Source: CAYVQE01 sp964454005 (GTDB lineage Bacteria; Myxococcota; B64-G9). Taken from it: a stretch of 64,000 nt of DNA. This document shows, in pieces, positions 63,101-64,000 of this stretch. Made by a program: the position numbers and the translations under genes. How positions within the stretch are numbered: position 1 is the stretch's first letter; every line of letters starts with the position of its first letter. The stretch covers positions 1 through 64,000 of the forward strand of contig CAYVQE010000004.1 of the NCBI GenBank assembly GCA_964454005.1, in the 5' to 3' direction. Under the pieces are notes generated by a model that saw only the letters and a list, made by a program, of their open reading frames with translations, searched no databases and had not been told where the DNA came from.

Positions 63101-64000
63101 GGTGCACCGGATCGATGCGCAGCATCAGCCGCGCCGCCGCCAGCTCCTGGGCGTCGGACGCGGGCGCGGTGACGATGCCCTCGTAGCAGGCCAGGCCGGC
63201 CCGCATCAGGGCCTCCTCCGCCAGCAGCCCATCGTCCAATCCCTGCAACAGCTCCAGCAGCCGGGCCCACTCGGCGTGTTCCTCCAGCCAGCCGGCCATC
63301 CGTCGGTTGACCTCGGCATGCTCCGGCGCCGCCTCCAGCGCACTCTGCAAGGCCGCTTCCTGGGTCTCGGCATCACCGGCATCGGACCAGGCCTCGGCCA
63401 CCGCCAGCCAGGTCTCGGCCGCCTCGACCCCGGCCCGCCGGCGCGCCAGATCGGTCAGCATCTGCGCCAGGTCCTCGTGGCGGTCGTGCGACCGGTAGAG
63501 CGCTTCCAGCGCCCGGGCCGACTCACCGTCCGAGGGCTCCTGGCGCAGGGTGCGCTCGTAGGCGGCGATGGCGGCCACCGCGTCACCGGAAGCCCGCCGC
63601 AGCGAAGCGATGCGCCGGTAGAGCGCCGCCGGGCTCTCTCCGCCGTCGCTCATCTCGAGCAGCTCGCCCTCCGGGGCCAGCAGCCGCTCCAGCGCGTCGG
63701 CCGCCTCGGCGAGTTCGCCCGACGCCTCCAGCCGATCGGCCAGCTCGAGCCAGACCGGCGCCGGATCGGGGGCCAGCTCCGCGGCCCGCTGCAGCAGCTC
63801 GACCCCGCGCTCGGGCTCATCCAGCGCGTCGAAGGCCAGCCCGGCGGCTTCGCGCAGATAGCGGCTGCGCTCCTGGCGCTCCGGAACGGCCTGGGCGATG
63901 CGGGTCTTGACCTCGATCAACTCGGCATGGCGCTGCAGGTCGGTCAGCACTCCGGCCAGGGCCCGGTTCGGCTCCAGCCAGGACGGGTCCAGCTCGGCGG
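57198..64000 (-). CDS. Giant tetratricopeptide-repeat protein (5' end outside window)
   Basis: The frame is open to the last base, giving at least 2267 visible residues; a GTG at 63950 is internal. More than 35 TPR-type helical repeats run through most of it, for example AAAAMQRALDLEGPHRLELA and EALAALAELHHAAGDWAAAE. The C-terminal about 330 residues are a separate domain: RADCLLQRIMAGLAPFIEQL, PEENPRLHRNVEQARRLVAG, and PAELQFFITREVVRVAMG, which is like an HExxH helix of an M48-type zincin but with TREVV in place of HExxH. Such proteins usually scaffold envelope or motility complexes in myxobacteria. The C-terminal domain may be a degenerate peptidase. Confidence 0.85.
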   Translation of the reverse strand, partial: AELDPSWLEPNRALAGVLTDLQRHAELIEVKTRIAQAVPERQERSRYLREAAGLAFDALDEPERGVELLQRAAELAPDPAPVWLELADRLEASGELAEAADALERLLAPEGELLEMSDGGESPAALYRRIASLRRASGDAVAAIAAYERTLRQEPSDGESARALEALYRSHDRHEDLAQMLTDLARRRAGVEAAETWLAVAEAWSDAGDAETQEAALQSALEAAPEHAEVNRRMAGWLEEHAEWARLLELLQGLDDGLLAEEALMRAGLACYEGIVTAPASDAQELAAARLMLRIDPVHLEALGRAARLAEADGRAEEAEDLLRRLDGQADRLEPDQRFDLDMRLAQLDFNRGQSEKAETRLKRCIALRPDDPEPRAFLHKLYAGGERYGDRVALLLDEAERATSPEERFAKVHAAARLMEEDLGDPEGASRLYLRLTEQQPDNLEAWRRLAELYRLLEEPVEQRRALVRVAELIDGDEHLRALRKVARLSSDVLELEEARQDLDRLLAAVPGDPEALDRLIALDRREGARDELSRHLAQRIDITTDPIAQAGLLRERAGLLVARPERRTDAIAVFERLRELLPSDDEPLQALEGLYSDDERWSQAAEVLERRIGLAGTERERVPLLGQLARMRAERLDDAAGAVDAWRRAAALEPANREPLEQLRRLATERADDELLVEALESLAARAESETEECELRRAAGLLHWEADRGEEAGRAFARVLELREDDAVARRFSARLSFGREPRSASSHLRWLADHTELLPASEERVVRRQLVEALAEAEPTERIAALEALLELEPEPESARALAALYREVGDRPALAALLSRIGEMEAEAPAPETWIERADLLLQEGQPAEAAAAMQRALDLEGPHRLELARRLAQLQLRNLDDREAARTSLEQALELAPEDRGIMEQLVDLQLAAGDEADAAALLERWLEQVEPEREAEVALRLGRLHKQLGRAEAAREALERSIRAAPSDPPAWELLAELVDDLPAAKQGMFYLRWAGGPAAGARRPELYRRAAEHLERADDEDSALRALREAFRLDPADSDCCARLAPLLRRRREWDELAGVLEQWSKIEPRQEQRVEILYELGELERQRLDDEAAARDHLQACLELAPDHTEALAALAELHHAAGDWAAAEDCYTRMGDRAPIALAQRRGDMALELERPEAAAEHYARAVEHEPENATAHLGLVRALAAADEVEAAREAIDGLVDGPLDDSERDAALRRLEESLPPGPVRAAVLGLIGELEPDGERRAELWLERAELLREQGQIADMARSLQRALAIDGPHRLQVAKDLARVQLDQLKDEPAGRRSLDAALELAPDDPALLSELSELYWKEELWDRAAEVTERLLELAEQEALPGLALRLGDIQLARQQPELARPAFERALELDPAYRQAYERIEQLMAEEADSAERAAFYLRWARGPAAGSGRTALLRTAARQLERAGEVDAAIAALREALEHDRDNPELVDALLLLLGQQQRWDGLIEALQRRIELETDEQRVLALHAEIGQIYLERLDDQQAATEHLEACLALDPDHAGSLEQLAGIRYAQREFDAAGDLYERLGDRVSSGSRFLAAFRLGEIRESQQRDTEAVEHYRRAVAANPSFLPARQNLVALLQRSERWEELIEAGQALLDALPESGFEDMALALQGRLAEANQRLLRFEPAAALWRLVLESEPEHRAALRALYAYHTNRLDWSAAAEMAERRLALEPDSPQLAADLEALGDLYRDRLQAPGRAERAYRRALEIDRERSGAARKLWDAAVAGEDWETLVQIGPRLLAADPDPETAIGIHRELGRALLRAGGDREEALGHLLAVLESGRADLELIEEGADLARQLERWARYASLAGQALEHRLQQGLDPEDAMEGYLELARVYQEELGDVTRAAAAVRRALELHPRDPELLRRLGHLYASNFDTYREAIEVFRELLGMDPGDAEAFRFLARLEAARGEVDRTACYYAGLRFLQPANAEARRYLGYVGAPREPLRALSDGSWDDVVLHPRADCLLQRIMAGLAPFIEQLFPPNLNRFQLMGGVVEPEENPRLHRNVEQARRLVAGRPLSLLIARENVYQSWLESGQRPTLIISSAVLERSAPAELQFFITREVVRVAMGCVLPAKFNRNELLQLLAVISRLVEVDAAPVAALPPTAEQYVEAMRRVTPDAVLQQIQPLVRQFALEPRAHDTDSWLVGVARTAARAGLLACGDLNAGLSVLTRFSAAAGGRELAFVPDRASLLAGDEDMLALFRFAFSEPYFKLRQELGLAVGG

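Overview
The window is a GC-rich (about 70%), densely coded stretch from a Gram-negative bacterium. Many products are lipoproteins with a lipobox, outer-membrane-barrel-like proteins or large repeat proteins. One secreted metallopeptidase ends in a MYXO-CTERM-like tail (Gly-Cys, one hydrophobic helix, Arg run), and there is a double-FHA sigma-54 activator and a kinase-PEGA protein. Together these suggest a member of the Myxococcota or a close deltaproteobacterial relative; this is inference, as there is no rRNA here. A run of exactly 100 N at 8876-8975 shows this is a scaffold assembly. The first and last genes run off the window edges.

Layout. 1-4674: 3' part of a DsbD-like reductase, a small acidic coiled-coil protein, a solo B3/4-domain protein coupled to endonuclease III (nth), and a secreted TolB-N-like/barrel protein. 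4740-8294: four overlapping minus-strand genes for two ABC-2 exporter pairs. 8461-16392: an Arg-rich repeat lipoprotein split by the N gap, a ThDP-dependent enzyme, a barrel protein, an alpha/beta hydrolase with a downstream lipoprotein, a TPR lipoprotein, and a small lipoprotein. 16600-21525: six co-directional genes for Tad-like pseudopilins (two TadE-like, one TadG-like, one Flp-like) plus two small secreted proteins, with no Tad ATPase, platform, secretin or prepilin peptidase in the window.

21631-31344: a secreted protein read leftwards, then a rightward run holding a GT-C transferase, a polyprenyl-phosphate-type GT2, a large STT3/AglB-like oligosaccharyltransferase, a FHA-FHA-AAA-Fis sigma-54 activator and a sulfotransferase. 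This looks like a surface glycosylation and decoration unit. 31611-34604: small secreted proteins, a metallo-beta-lactamase-fold hydrolase, a Nudix hydrolase and an AMMECR1 protein. 34614-40183: a minus-strand run of two beta-propeller-like lipoproteins, a barrel protein and a TerB/LETM1-like protein, behind a well-matched sigma-54 promoter.

40603-64000: a small lipoprotein, a phosphoesterase-PKD protein, threonine synthase, two large Cys-repeat lipoproteins each with a near-consensus sigma-70 promoter (the second with a strong terminator), an HEYGH metallopeptidase, a response regulator translationally coupled to a degenerate kinase-PEGA protein, an OmpA/TSP3 protein, and the 3' end of a giant TPR protein of more than 2260 residues.

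Overall the window is devoted mainly to the cell envelope and surface, with a few housekeeping genes (nth, thrC, Nudix) between. Tight stop/start overlaps are common, so translational coupling is probably widespread. No tRNA, rRNA, CRISPR array, insertion sequence or phage gene was found.
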